A stretch of 32,020 nucleotides of DNA from Clostridiales bacterium. Lineage in GTDB: Bacteria > Bacillota > Clostridia > Lachnospirales > CAG-274. Made by a program: the position numbers and the translations under genes. The stretch spans positions 1 to 32,020 of the forward strand of contig JAHALF010000018.1 of assembly GCA_018371275.1 (NCBI GenBank), in the 5' to 3' direction. The notes under the pieces were generated by a model. That model made no database searches. It was given only the letters and a program-made list of their open reading frames with translations, and was not told where the DNA came from. This document shows, piece after piece, positions 7,520 through 16,626 of this stretch. The stretch's first letter is position 1. Each line of letters opens with the position of its first letter.

Positions 7520-8998
7520 ATGAACTTAGAAAAACAAAAGTTAACTCCTATATTTACTGCTCTATCAAAGTATAGAAAAGAAAATATAGTACACTTTGAC
7601 GTTCCAGGTCATAAAAAAAATAAAAATACTTTTATTGCTAAAGCTATGGGAGAAGATATAATATCTTTTGATGCAAATTCTACAAAAGAATTGGATATGC
7701 TTTCACATCCTGTTGGAGTAATATTAGAAGCCGAAGAACTTTTAGCAGAAGCATATGGTGCTGACAATGCCTTTATGCTAGTTAATGGTTCTACATTTGG
7801 TGTGCAAACAATGATACTTAGTGCTTGTTCCCCAAAAGATAAAATAATCATACCTCGTAATGTTCATAAATCTGTTATTAATGCTATTATTTTATCTGGT
7901 GCAACCCCTATATTTATACAACCAGAGATAGATTATAATTATGGTATAGCAAATGGTGTTAAAGTAGAAACTGTTAAAGAAACTATTAAAGCTCACCCAG
8001 ATGCTAAAGCTATTTTTTTAATTAATCCTACCTATTTTGGTGTAGCATCTGACCTTAGAAAAATAATAAAAATTTGCCATAGACACAACATTGCTGTTTT
8101 AGTAGATGAAGCACATGGAGCTCATCTCCCTTTTCATCCATATTTGCCAGATTGTGCTATGAAACTAGGCGCTGATATGTCTACTGCTAGTTTACATAAA
8201 ACAGCTGGTTCTCTTACACAAAGTTCTGCCCTATTTCATAATGAAGGTATAATAGATATAAATAAAATAAGAGGTACTATAAATCTTATGCAAACTACAA
8301 GTGCATCTTATTTATTATTGGCTAGTATGGACATAGCTCGTTCTAATCTTGCTTTAAAAGGTAGAAAAATATTTGCTGATTTATTAAAAAAATGTGCTGA
8401 AGCAAAAGCTAGGTTATCTAAAGTTGATGGCATATCTGTTATATCTGAAGATTATATAGATGAAAATGATGAACATGGTATTTACGATTTTGATGATACA
8501 AAATTTGTTATAAAAGTTAATGAACTTGGACTATCTGGTTTTCAAGTTTATAAAATATTAAAAGAAGAATATAATATTCAGCTAGAACTTGCAGAAAGTT
8601 ATGTAGTTTTAGCTGTTGTTGGTATTGGCGATACAGATGAAACAATAGATATTTTAGTGTCTGCCTTTGAAGATTTATCAAAAAGATTTTATAATAAACA
8701 AAAGCCATTTAAAATAGAAATATCTAATTTCTTTGAAAAACCAAAAACTATTGTTTTACCTAGAGATGCTTATTTTTCTCCTAAAAGCACTATATGTATA
8801 GATGATGCTCTAGGACAAGTCTGTGGCGAATCTATCATGATTTATCCTCCAGGTATTCCTTTAATTATACCAGGAGAGCTTATAACAGAAAAAATAATAT
8901 CTATTTATAAATATTACTTAGAACAAAATTGTGTAGTTATGAATGATGATGAAGAACCTGGCATAATAAAAGTTCTTGGTGAAGAAGAAAACGAATAA
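7520..8998 (+). CDS. speA: Orn/Lys/Arg decarboxylase family protein, probable arginine decarboxylase
   Basis: This PLP-dependent fold-I decarboxylase most likely converts arginine to agmatine. Numbered from the ATG at 7520 it has 492 residues, close to Bacillus SpeA. It shows VPGHK (28-32), DEAHGAH (196-202) and the PLP-lysine block STASLHKTAGSLTQ (221-234) with K227. A C-terminal decarboxylase domain carries PGIPLIIPGE. It lacks the N-terminal wing domain of the large enterobacterial enzymes. A GTG at 7508 in frame lies inside the ribosome site AAGGGTG (7504-7510), so ATG 7520 is preferred. The agmatinase gene 25 bases downstream favours arginine over lysine as substrate. Lysine decarboxylase remains possible by sequence alone. 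Confidence 0.88.
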   Translation: MNLEKQKLTPIFTALSKYRKENIVHFDVPGHKKNKNTFIAKAMGEDIISFDANSTKELDMLSHPVGVILEAEELLAEAYGADNAFMLVNGSTFGVQTMILSACSPKDKIIIPRNVHKSVINAIILSGATPIFIQPEIDYNYGIANGVKVETVKETIKAHPDAKAIFLINPTYFGVASDLRKIIKICHRHNIAVLVDEAHGAHLPFHPYLPDCAMKLGADMSTASLHKTAGSLTQSSALFHNEGIIDINKIRGTINLMQTTSASYLLLASMDIARSNLALKGRKIFADLLKKCAEAKARLSKVDGISVISEDYIDENDEHGIYDFDDTKFVIKVNELGLSGFQVYKILKEEYNIQLELAESYVVLAVVGIGDTDETIDILVSAFEDLSKRFYNKQKPFKIEISNFFEKPKTIVLPRDAYFSPKSTICIDDALGQVCGESIMIYPPGIPLIIPGELITEKIISIYKYYLEQNCVVMNDDEEPGIIKVLGEEENE

Positions 8999-9023
8999 TA
9001 ATCACTTAGAAAGGATAGTAAAA

Positions 9024-9887
9024 ATGGATATAAATTTTTTACCTAAAAAATTTTTAGGCTGTGAGAGTAGCTTTGAAGATGCTAACATTGTTATTTTTGG
9101 AGCTCCATTTGACGGCACTACAACATTTAGACCAGGCACTAGATTTGCACCACAAACAATGCGTGTAGAATCTATTGGCTTAGAAACATATAGTCCATAT
9201 TTTGATTTAGATATAGAAGATTATAAAATAAATGATAATGGTGATTTAGATTTACCTTTTGGCTCTACAATAGGAGCATTAAATATGATACAAGAGCAAG
9301 CTAAAAAAATATTTGATACTAATAAAAAACCTCTTATGATAGGTGGAGAACACTTAGTATCTTTACCTGTTATAAAAGAAGCCTTTAATAAATATCCAGA
9401 TCTTCACATTATACATTTTGATGCACATACAGATTTAAGAGAAGAATATTTAGGAGAAAAGCTTTCTCATTCTAGTGTGTTTAAAAGAGTTTGGGATTTC
9501 ATAGGAGATGGTAAAATTTATCAATTTGGTATAAGAAGTGGCACAAAAGATGAATTTTACTGGGCTAAAGAAGGTCATATTTATATTAATAAATTTAACT
9601 TTGACACATTAGATGAAGTAGTTAAAAGTCTCAATGGTAAACCTGTATATTTTTCAATAGATTTAGATGTTTTAGACCCTTCTATTATGTCTGGTACTGG
9701 CACAACAGAGGCTGGTGGTGTTAATTTTAATGAACTTATAAACGCTATAAAAGAAGTATCTAAATTAAATATTATAGGTGCTGATATAGTAGAACTTTCT
9801 CCACACTATGACCATAGTGGTGTTTCTACTGCTGTTGCTTGTAAAATTCTTAGGGAAATGTTGTGTGCTATTCTTACAAATTATTAA
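9024..9887 (+). CDS. speB: agmatinase (ureohydrolase family)
   Basis: Agmatinase hydrolyses agmatine to putrescine and urea with a two-manganese centre. Numbered from ATG 9024 (287 residues), the metal ligands are all present: H110 in GGEH, D133/H135/D137 in FDAHTD, and D213/D215 in SIDLDVLDP. A SHSS motif lies at 148-151. A longer frame opening at 8976 overlaps speA and lacks a ribosome site, while AAAGGATAG stands before 9024. With speA upstream it completes the two-step arginine-to-putrescine route. No spermidine synthase or SAM decarboxylase is in the window. Confidence 0.93.
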   Translation: MDINFLPKKFLGCESSFEDANIVIFGAPFDGTTTFRPGTRFAPQTMRVESIGLETYSPYFDLDIEDYKINDNGDLDLPFGSTIGALNMIQEQAKKIFDTNKKPLMIGGEHLVSLPVIKEAFNKYPDLHIIHFDAHTDLREEYLGEKLSHSSVFKRVWDFIGDGKIYQFGIRSGTKDEFYWAKEGHIYINKFNFDTLDEVVKSLNGKPVYFSIDLDVLDPSIMSGTGTTEAGGVNFNELINAIKEVSKLNIIGADIVELSPHYDHSGVSTAVACKILREMLCAILTNY

Positions 9888-9905
9888 TTTTATAACGAGG
9901 ATTTT

Positions 9906-10913
9906 ATGAAAAAAATATATAAAATAGTATTATGTTTTATATTAAGCTTTATTATTTTTATATTTGCTATAGGTATAGGTAGTGTTTTTATACCTCCTAC
10001 ACATACTGTAAATATTTTACTATATAAACTATTTAATTTTAACTTTTTAGAAATAAATGAAACTTTTTTATCTATTTTATGGAAGATTAGACTCCCAAGA
10101 GTATTATTGGCATTTATATGTGGATCTGGTCTTTCATTAAGTGGAGCTATTATACAATCACTTCTTAAAAATTCACTAGCATCATCTTATACTCTTGGAG
10201 TTTCTTCTGGAGCATCACTTGGTGCTAGTATTTGTATATTATTTAAAATATATATATTTGGTATTTTTTCTATACAAATTTTTGGATTTATATTTGGCAT
10301 AATAACAGTTTTTACTGCAATAGCTATAGCTACAAAACTAGATAAAACAATGCAAAATAATGCTATTATACTTACAGGAATGGCATTTTCACTTTTCACT
10401 AATGCTATGCTATCTATAATTATGACTTTCGCAAAAGAAGATTTACAAAGCCTTATTTTTTGGCAAATGGGTAGTTTTTCTATGAAAGATAATGTATATT
10501 TAATTGTACTCTACCCTACTATATTAATTATTTTTATATTAGTATTTTTTAAATATAGAGAAATGGATATATTAACTTTTGGAGATGAACAAGCCAGTCT
10601 TAGTGGTGTTAATGTAAAAAAAATAAAATTATTTTTATTATCTATGGCTTCTTTGCTAACTGGTTTTATTGTTTCTGTTGTTGGTGTTATAGGATTTATA
10701 GATTTATTTACACCACATATAACAAGAAAAATATTTGGAGCTAGTCATAAGTATGTACTTTTTATGTCTTTAATATTAGGGGGCACTTTTATGGTTTTAT
10801 GTGACTTAATAGCAAGAACTATAGTCGCTCCTATAGAGTTACCTGTTGGAGCAATAACATCTGCTATTGGTGCTCCATTTTTTATATATTTATATTTTGA
10901 TAAAAGGAAATAA
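9906..10913 (+). CDS. FecCD-type ABC transporter permease
   Basis: This is the membrane subunit of an ABC importer of the iron-siderophore/haem/cobalamin class. The 335-residue protein has about nine or ten membrane segments. It carries the family blocks RLPRVLLAFICGSGLSLSG (near 62-80), SYTLGVSSGASLGA, and the ATPase-contact region GVIGFIDLFTPHITR (near 258-272). It starts 18 bases after speB with a GAGGAT site and no terminator between, so it belongs to the same operon. The cognate ATPase follows four bases later. No substrate-binding protein gene is adjacent. The substrate cannot be read from sequence. Confidence 0.92.
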   Translation: MKKIYKIVLCFILSFIIFIFAIGIGSVFIPPTHTVNILLYKLFNFNFLEINETFLSILWKIRLPRVLLAFICGSGLSLSGAIIQSLLKNSLASSYTLGVSSGASLGASICILFKIYIFGIFSIQIFGFIFGIITVFTAIAIATKLDKTMQNNAIILTGMAFSLFTNAMLSIIMTFAKEDLQSLIFWQMGSFSMKDNVYLIVLYPTILIIFILVFFKYREMDILTFGDEQASLSGVNVKKIKLFLLSMASLLTGFIVSVVGVIGFIDLFTPHITRKIFGASHKYVLFMSLILGGTFMVLCDLIARTIVAPIELPVGAITSAIGAPFFIYLYFDKRK

Positions 10914-10917
10914 TATT

Positions 10918-11679
10918 ATGATAGAAGTAAATAATATTTCAGTATTTTACAATAAATTTAAGGCTTTAAATAACATTAGTTTTAAGTTATCAAAAGGTCA
11001 AAATTTAAGTATAATAGGGCCTAATGGTTGTGGAAAAACTACACTTTTAAAATGTATAACAAATAATATTGATTTTGATGGTAATATATATATTGACAAT
11101 GAAAATATATCTAAAATAAAAAGAAAAAATTTAGCAAAAAAAGTTGGAATGTTAAGTCAACTAATGTCTATTAGTTTTAATTATTCTGTATTTGATACTG
11201 TTATGATGGGAAGATATGCACATCAAGATAGTTTTTTAATAAATAATAATAAAAAAGATATTGACATAGTAATAAATTCTCTAAAAACTGTTGATTTATT
11301 ATCCCTTAAAGATAGAAATATATCAAATCTATCTGGTGGACAATTACAAAGAGTTTTTTTAGCAAGACTAATAGCACAAAATCCAGATATAATATTATTA
11401 GATGAGCCTACTAATCACTTAGACTTTAAATATCAAATAGAGCTTATACAATTTTTAAAAGATTGGTCAAAAAAAGAAAATAAAACAATAATAGGTGTTA
11501 TACACGATATAAACCTTGCTATGCTTTTAACAGATAATATAATGGTATTACAAAATGGAAATATAAAATATTTTGATACAAGTAACAATATTTTAAAAAG
11601 TAATATTTTAAATGAAGTTTATAACATAAATATAAAAGATTATATGTTAAATAGTTTAAAAAAATGGGAAAATATATAA
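10918..11679 (+). CDS. FecE-type ABC transporter ATP-binding protein
   Basis: This is the cytoplasmic ATPase partner of the FecCD permease. Numbered from ATG 10918 (253 residues), Walker A is GPNGCGKTT (34-42), the Q-loop is near Q81, the signature is LSGGQ (138-142), Walker B is IILLDEP (158-164), and the switch His is H196. The ATG is four bases after the permease stop, with AAAGGAAA overlapping the permease end; the longer frame from 10867 is rejected for that reason. The C-terminus (after about 225) is short and lacks an extra regulatory domain. It is the last gene before a strong terminator. Confidence 0.93.
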   Translation: MIEVNNISVFYNKFKALNNISFKLSKGQNLSIIGPNGCGKTTLLKCITNNIDFDGNIYIDNENISKIKRKNLAKKVGMLSQLMSISFNYSVFDTVMMGRYAHQDSFLINNNKKDIDIVINSLKTVDLLSLKDRNISNLSGGQLQRVFLARLIAQNPDIILLDEPTNHLDFKYQIELIQFLKDWSKKENKTIIGVIHDINLAMLLTDNIMVLQNGNIKYFDTSNNILKSNILNEVYNINIKDYMLNSLKKWENI

Positions 11680-11685
11680 ATTATT

Positions 11686-11728
11686 AAAGATAACTAAAAT
11701 TAATATTATCGTAATTTTAGTTATCTTT
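11686..11728. terminator. bidirectional intrinsic terminator between fecE-like gene and tex
   Basis: A perfect 17-bp inverted repeat (11686-11702 and 11712-11728) with a nine-base loop sits between convergent genes. Each arm begins with AAAG, giving T runs on both strands, so it can end the speA operon and the tex cluster alike. Confidence 0.85.
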
Positions 11729-11732
11729 TATT

Positions 11733-13841
11733 TTAAATTTTCATAGTAAGAGAAATTCTTTTTTTATCAATATCAACAGATAAAACTTTAACTTCAATAA
11801 CATCAGATACACTAACTACTTCTAGTGGATGCTTAATAAATTTATCAGTCATTTCAGATATATGTACTAACCCATCTTGATGAACACCAATATCAACAAA
11901 AGCCCCAAAGTCTATAACATTTCTAACAGTTCCTTTTAATATCATACCTTCTTGTAAATCTTCCATAGTTAAAATATCACTTCTAAGAACAGGAGCTGGC
12001 ATCTCATCTCTTGGATCTCTTCCAGGTTTTTCTAATTCTTTTATAATATCTATTAATGTTGGTTCTCCTACATTAAGTTCTACTGCTAATTTAGATATAT
12101 CAATATTTTTACTAATTCTATTATCCATATTATTTATATCTATATTTAATTTTTCAATAAGATTTTTAGCAACATCATAGCTTTCTGGGTGAACAGAAGT
12201 ATTATCAAGCATTTGTTCTCCATCTGTTATTCTTAAAAATCCTGCACATTGTAAAAATGCTTTAGGACCTAACTTACTTACTTTTAAAAGCTCTTTTCTA
12301 TTTTTAAATTTCCCATTTTCTTCTCTATATTTAATAATATTTTTAGCAACAGATGAAGATATACCAGATATATAAGATAATAAAGATGAAGATGCTGTAT
12401 TCAAATCTACTCCTACATTATTAACACAACTTTCTACAACCCCTTCTAACATCTCAGATAATCTTTTTTGATTCATATCATGTTGATATTGTCCTACACC
12501 TATGCTTTCAGGATCTATTTTTACAAGTTCTGCTAATGGGTCTTGTAATCTTCTCCCAATACTAACTGCACTTCTAAGTGCTACATCATAATCCGGAAAT
12601 TCTTCTGCACCTAATTTTGATGCAGAATAGACAGAAGCTCCTGCCTCATTTACTATTATATAAAATAAAGGAATATTTAATTCTTTTATTAAATCTACAA
12701 CAAATAACTCACTTTCTCTAGATGCTGTACCATTACCAATAGCAATAATTTCAACATTATATCTTTTAATATGTTCCGTTAATATTTTTTTAGCTTCTTC
12801 TATTTTAGGGTTAGAATTAGTAGTTGGATATATAACACCTGTTTCTAAAACCTTTCCTATACCATCTATAACTGCTATTTTACAGCCAGTCCTAAATCCA
12901 GGGTCTATTGCCAAAACAACTTTATCTTTTATAGGTGCTTGCATTAATAATTGTTTTAAATTTTCACCAAAAACTTTAATTGCACCTTCTTCAGACTTTT
13001 CTGTTAAATAATTTCTAATTTCTCTTTCTATTGATGGAGCTATTAGCCTCTTATAGCTATCCTCTATTGTTTCTATTAAATATTTACTATTATTTTTTAA
13101 TATTTTAGATTGTAGTATATTTAAAATATCATCTATAGGCTCCTCTATTTTTACACTTAAAAATCCTTCTTTTTCTCCCCTATTAATAGCTAATATTCTA
13201 TGTTCTGCTATTTTGTTTACTGGTTCAGAAAAATCATAATACATATCATAAACAGATGGTTCTTCTTTATTAGCTTTTGTAACTATAAGTCCACTTTTTA
13301 AAAATTTTTTTCTTATTATAGATCTATAATCTGCATTATCTGATATAATTTCTGCTATAATATCTTTAGCACCATTTATAGCCTCTTCTACTGTTTCTAC
13401 ATTTTCATTAATAAAGTCTTTAGCTATTTCATCTATAATATTGTTATCATCTTGTTCTAAAATAACATTAGCCAAAGGTTCTAATCCTAGTTCTTTAGCT
13501 ATTGTAGCCCTTGTTCTCCTTTTAGGTCTAAAAGGTCTATATATATCGTCTATCTCTGTTATAGTTTTAGCACTATCAATAGCTAAATTTATTTCTTCTG
13601 TTAAAGCCTCTTGTTCTTCTATAAGTTTTTTTACTTGTTCTTTCTTTTCTTCTAAATTTCTAAGGTAATTTAGTCTATCAAAAATTTTTCTTAAAACTTG
13701 GTCATCTAAAGCACCTGTCATTTCTTTTCTATATCTAGCTATAAAAGGTATTGTATTGCCCTCATCTATTAACTTTATAACATTTTCTAAATATGATTTT
13801 TTTATATTAAATTCTTGCTGTAAACTGTCTATTATTTTCAT
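11733..13841 (-). CDS. tex: Tex family RNA-binding transcriptional accessory protein
   Basis: Tex is a conserved nucleic-acid-binding protein linked to transcription and RNA turnover. The 702-residue order is canonical: N-terminal helical domain with IPFIARYRKEMTGALDD (31-47) and YRPFRPKRRTRATIA (101-115); a YqgF/RNase H-like domain opening with VVLAIDPGFRTGCKIAVID (308-326); helix-hairpin-helix motifs around LNTASSSLLSYISGIS and FKNRKELLKVSKLGPKAF; and a C-terminal S1 domain (629-702) with GTVRNVIDFGAFVDIG. An AAGGTGG site precedes the ATG. It is the last gene of the rdgB-ysnB-tex unit, 13 bases after ysnB. Confidence 0.96.
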   Translation of the reverse strand: MKIIDSLQQEFNIKKSYLENVIKLIDEGNTIPFIARYRKEMTGALDDQVLRKIFDRLNYLRNLEEKKEQVKKLIEEQEALTEEINLAIDSAKTITEIDDIYRPFRPKRRTRATIAKELGLEPLANVILEQDDNNIIDEIAKDFINENVETVEEAINGAKDIIAEIISDNADYRSIIRKKFLKSGLIVTKANKEEPSVYDMYYDFSEPVNKIAEHRILAINRGEKEGFLSVKIEEPIDDILNILQSKILKNNSKYLIETIEDSYKRLIAPSIEREIRNYLTEKSEEGAIKVFGENLKQLLMQAPIKDKVVLAIDPGFRTGCKIAVIDGIGKVLETGVIYPTTNSNPKIEEAKKILTEHIKRYNVEIIAIGNGTASRESELFVVDLIKELNIPLFYIIVNEAGASVYSASKLGAEEFPDYDVALRSAVSIGRRLQDPLAELVKIDPESIGVGQYQHDMNQKRLSEMLEGVVESCVNNVGVDLNTASSSLLSYISGISSSVAKNIIKYREENGKFKNRKELLKVSKLGPKAFLQCAGFLRITDGEQMLDNTSVHPESYDVAKNLIEKLNIDINNMDNRISKNIDISKLAVELNVGEPTLIDIIKELEKPGRDPRDEMPAPVLRSDILTMEDLQEGMILKGTVRNVIDFGAFVDIGVHQDGLVHISEMTDKFIKHPLEVVSVSDVIEVKVLSVDIDKKRISLTMKI

Positions 13842-13854
13842 TTGTATACCACCT

Positions 13855-14358
13855 TTATTTAGTTATTTCCTTTATAGTGTCATCAAATATACCATAAAAT
13901 TTATAGCTTATATTATCTAAAAACTCAATTAATGCAAATGTACTCACACTAAATCCTCTAGGAAAAGATATACTTCCTGGATTTAATATTAAAAAATCAT
14001 CTTCAAAAAAAACAAAAGGTTTATGTGTATGACCATACAAACCTATATTAACTCCTATTTCATTTAATCTATAATATAGCTTGTCTATACCAAAATACAC
14101 ATTGTATTCGTGTCCATGAGTTAAAAAAACTTTATACCCATTAATATCTACTATTTTTTCATTAGATATGTCTGTAAAATCATTATTACCTGAAACTTGT
14201 AAGAAACATTTATCTTTATATATTTTTTTTATTTTTTCTACATCACCTACATAATCACCTAGATGTATTATACCTACTATTTCATTTTCAAACATTTTTA
14301 TAGCCTTTTCCATATTTTCAATATTTGAATGGCTATCGCTAAATACTAATACTTTCAT
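13855..14358 (-). CDS. YfcE/MJ0936-family metallophosphoesterase (YsnB-like)
   Basis: This is a small calcineurin-like phosphodiesterase of 167 residues. All metal-binding motifs are present: DSHSN (8-12), GDYVGD (34-39), GNND (near 58-61), THGH (near 79-82) and GHTHKP (near 114-119). It has no signal peptide, so it is cytoplasmic. It lies five bases after rdgB, the same order as ysnA-ysnB in Bacillus subtilis. The natural substrate is unknown for most relatives. Its ribosome site is weak, so coupling to rdgB translation is likely. Confidence 0.92.
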   Translation of the reverse strand: MKVLVFSDSHSNIENMEKAIKMFENEIVGIIHLGDYVGDVEKIKKIYKDKCFLQVSGNNDFTDISNEKIVDINGYKVFLTHGHEYNVYFGIDKLYYRLNEIGVNIGLYGHTHKPFVFFEDDFLILNPGSISFPRGFSVSTFALIEFLDNISYKFYGIFDDTIKEITK

Positions 14359-14363
14359 ACAAA

Positions 14364-14954
14364 TTATACCATCTTTTCTAATATTTTTTTCATTTGTTTC
14401 AAAGCTTTTCCACGATGGCTTATTTTATTTTTTTCTTCAATAGATAATTCAGCTGCTGTCATTTTTAATTCTGGTATATAAAATATAGGGTCATATCCAA
14501 ATCCATTTTCCCCTTTTATTTCATATCCAATAATCCCCTCAATAGTGCCTTTTGTTGTAATAGGTTCTTTTTGCGGTATAGCTAAAGCTATAACACTAAT
14601 GAACCTAGCACCCCTTTTTTCTTCTTCAACATCTTTTAATATGTCCAATATTTTATTATTTTTTATTTCATATGATGTATCCTCACCCATATACCTGGCA
14701 GAATATACACCAGGTTCTCCATCAAGATAATCTATTTCTAAACCAGAATCATCTGCCAAAACAATTTTATTTGTAATATTCATTATTTCAACAGCTTTTT
14801 TTATAGCATTTTCTTCAAAAGTTTTACCATCTTCTATAATATCTATATTTATACCTATTTCTTCCATAGATTTTACTATATATTCATTACCTAAAATAGC
14901 CTGAATTTCTTTAATTTTACCTTTATTTTTTGTGGCAAAAACTACTTCTTTCAT
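14364..14954 (-). CDS. rdgB: XTP/dITP diphosphatase (RdgB/HAM1, YsnA-like)
   Basis: This house-cleaning enzyme hydrolyses XTP, ITP and dITP to monophosphates, keeping deaminated purines out of nucleic acids. The 196-residue protein has TKNKGK (8-13), TFEENA (45-50), DDSGLEID (68-75), PGVYSARY (81-88), and the C-terminal GFGYDPIFY and SHRGKAL blocks, all standard for the family. AAGGAG lies before the ATG. It appears to start a unit with ysnB and tex from a promoter overlapping the gerM-rdgB gap. Confidence 0.95.
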   Translation of the reverse strand: MKEVVFATKNKGKIKEIQAILGNEYIVKSMEEIGINIDIIEDGKTFEENAIKKAVEIMNITNKIVLADDSGLEIDYLDGEPGVYSARYMGEDTSYEIKNNKILDILKDVEEEKRGARFISVIALAIPQKEPITTKGTIEGIIGYEIKGENGFGYDPIFYIPELKMTAAELSIEEKNKISHRGKALKQMKKILEKMV

Positions 14955-14967
14955 AACTTAACTCCTT

Positions 14968-15018
14968 AAAATTATTATAAATTATAATTATTTTATAATA
15001 ATTTTATATGATAGTCAA
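14968..15018 (-). promoter_or_regulatory. rdgB promoter with overlapping 14-bp inverted repeat
   Basis: On the minus strand TTGACT (plus 15013-15018) and TAAAAT (14990-14995) are 17 bases apart. A perfect 14-bp inverted repeat (14968-14981 and 14992-15005, loop ten bases) covers the -10 box and the start region and ends one or two bases before the rdgB ribosome site. It has no T run, so it is less likely a terminator for gerM than an operator or a chance AT palindrome. Confidence 0.5.
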
Positions 15019-15022
15019 TAAA

Positions 15023-15535
15023 TTAGTTATTTCTTTCCTTTAAATGTATATTTTGGTTATAATCCATTATTTCTAAATCTTCCCTACTATATTTAAAAAC
15101 TAAGTTTCCCTCAGGTAAAACTTTAAATTTATTTTCTATTAAAAATGTAACACTTTGTATCTCTTTAAATTGAAAACAAGTATGTAAAATCTGTCTTATA
15201 AGATTAGTTTCATAATGATTTCCACCACCATAATTTTCAATATTTTTATTAAAATTTATAAATAAATTGTTATTTATAATTTTTGTATTTAACACTCTTG
15301 TTCCTTCTGGTATATAGTTAATACTATTTTCACTATTATATAAATAAGTTTCTAGCAATAATTTAATTTTATATTCGTCCATATAATCTCCTAAAATTAT
15401 ATACTCATCAAATGTTAAACTTTCTTCAAATGTATTTTCTAAATAATAAATCTTATAAAAATCTTGAGCATTTACTATTACATTGTTATTTAATATATAT
15501 GATAAAATTAAAAATATAGTACAGCTTTTTTTCAT
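15023..15535 (-). CDS. GerMN-domain protein (GerM-like sporulation/germination protein)
   Basis: This is a secreted or membrane-anchored protein of 170 residues with a signal peptide (1-23, ending near VNAQ). A single GerMN domain follows, recognised from IPEGTRVLNTKIINNNLFIN, then ETNLIRQILHTC and IQSVTFLIENK. Bacillus GerM has two such domains and takes part in spore cortex formation and engulfment; this protein is shorter, with one. Its place upstream of rdgB-ysnB matches the Bacillus order gerM-rph-ysnA-ysnB, here without rph. No lipobox Cys is evident. AGGTGAT precedes the ATG. Confidence 0.75.
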   Translation of the reverse strand: MKKSCTIFLILSYILNNNVIVNAQDFYKIYYLENTFEESLTFDEYIILGDYMDEYKIKLLLETYLYNSENSINYIPEGTRVLNTKIINNNLFINFNKNIENYGGGNHYETNLIRQILHTCFQFKEIQSVTFLIENKFKVLPEGNLVFKYSREDLEIMDYNQNIHLKERNN

Positions 15536-15937
15536 AATAAATCACCTCATATTTATTGTATTTTATTAAATAAATCTATTCAATATATTTCAAATACAAA
15601 ATTATTTATAAAATATATAATATACTTTATAAATTTACATTATAAAAAAATATGGGCTTAATTTTTTCTAAAAAATATAAAATACATTGTTATATCTTAT
15701 AAATTTCATAATTTTAAGTATAAAATACATAATAATACTATATAAAATATTATAATTTAAAATTTATAATTATACATTATTAAAAATTTTTTGACTAATA
15801 TTTTAATTTATAAAAAAATAATAATAAAATTTTGTTTATTTTTTTTTCAGTTTTATTTATAAATTAAATATTTATATAGCCATAATACTAAAATTATTAT
15901 ATAATACACATTATTAAAATGATTAGGAGGAAAAATA
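15536..15937. other. AT-rich divergent intergenic region
   Basis: This 402-base gap between gerM (minus) and the DUF969 gene (plus) is almost wholly A and T, with no reading frame or stable GC-containing hairpin. It must carry the promoters of both units. A TATAAT lies a few dozen bases before the DUF969 gene, but no convincing -35 partner was found. Confidence 0.5.
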
Positions 15938-16618
15938 ATGGAGCTTATAAAACTTTTAGGAATATTAATAATCATTATAGGTTTTGCACTTAAAAAAGAT
16001 GCTATATTAATTATTATTAGTTCTGCTATTGTTACAGCATTAGTTGGTGGACTAGGAATTAATGGTCTTTTAGAAGTGTTAGGAAGTAGCTTTATAAATA
16101 ATAGAAGTATAGCTATATTTATTGTAATAATACTTGTTACTTCAACATTAGAAAGAAATGGTTTAAAAGAAGTAGCTAAAAATTTAATTAGTAAAATTAA
16201 GAATATATCATCTGGTTCTATAATTGGTATATATGCAGTAATGCGAGGTTTTTTCTCTGCTCTTAATATATCCTTTGGTGGAGTTGCAGGATTTGTAAAA
16301 CCTATCATATTACCTATGGCAATAGGTTCTTTAGAATCTAAAGTTAAAAATCCGAATGAAAAACATATAGAAGAACTTAAAGGTATGTGTTCTTCTGCTG
16401 AAAATATAGGTAATTTCTTTTGTAATGTCATATTTATAGGTAGTGCTGGAGCATTACTTGTTCAAAGCACACTAAAAGATTTAGGACATAACGTTTCATT
16501 GATAGATTTAGCTAAAGCTGAAATTCCTGTTGCTATAACTTCCCTTGTTTTAGCTATTTTATATTACTATTTTAAAGATAAAATGCTTTATAAAAAATAT
16601 TATATAAATAAAAAGTAG
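15938..16618 (+). CDS. DUF969 family protein, probable 5-oxoproline transporter subunit
   Basis: This membrane protein of 226 residues has about six hydrophobic segments, including IKLLGILIIIIGFAL at the N-terminus and IAIFIVIILVTSTLERNGL near 65-83. The family always pairs with DUF979, and the pair is annotated as a 5-oxoproline (pyroglutamate) transporter. The conserved GFFSALNISFGGVAGFV region and the SSAENIGNFF motif are clear. It begins after a strong AGGAGG site and is eight bases upstream of the DUF979 gene. The pcp gene in the same operon supports pyroglutamate as substrate; the direction of transport is not known. Confidence 0.85.
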   Translation: MELIKLLGILIIIIGFALKKDAILIIISSAIVTALVGGLGINGLLEVLGSSFINNRSIAIFIVIILVTSTLERNGLKEVAKNLISKIKNISSGSIIGIYAVMRGFFSALNISFGGVAGFVKPIILPMAIGSLESKVKNPNEKHIEELKGMCSSAENIGNFFCNVIFIGSAGALLVQSTLKDLGHNVSLIDLAKAEIPVAITSLVLAILYYYFKDKMLYKKYYINKK

Positions 16619-16626
16619 GTGAAAAA

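Noticed and set aside
9906..11679. Reading the FecCD/ATPase pair as a polyamine transporter because of speA/speB
   Set aside because: Polyamine ABC importers (PotABCD) use a different permease family; this permease has clear FecCD motifs.
15555..15590. AATACAAT on the minus strand before gerM, like a sigma-E -10 box
   Set aside because: The -10 matches seven of eight bases, but no -35 sequence lies at the correct distance; AT-rich background makes such hits frequent.
15853..16431. 192-residue open frame antisense to the DUF969 gene
   Set aside because: It is a shadow of the real gene, has no ribosome site, and its hydrophobic, proline-rich composition mirrors the sense codons.
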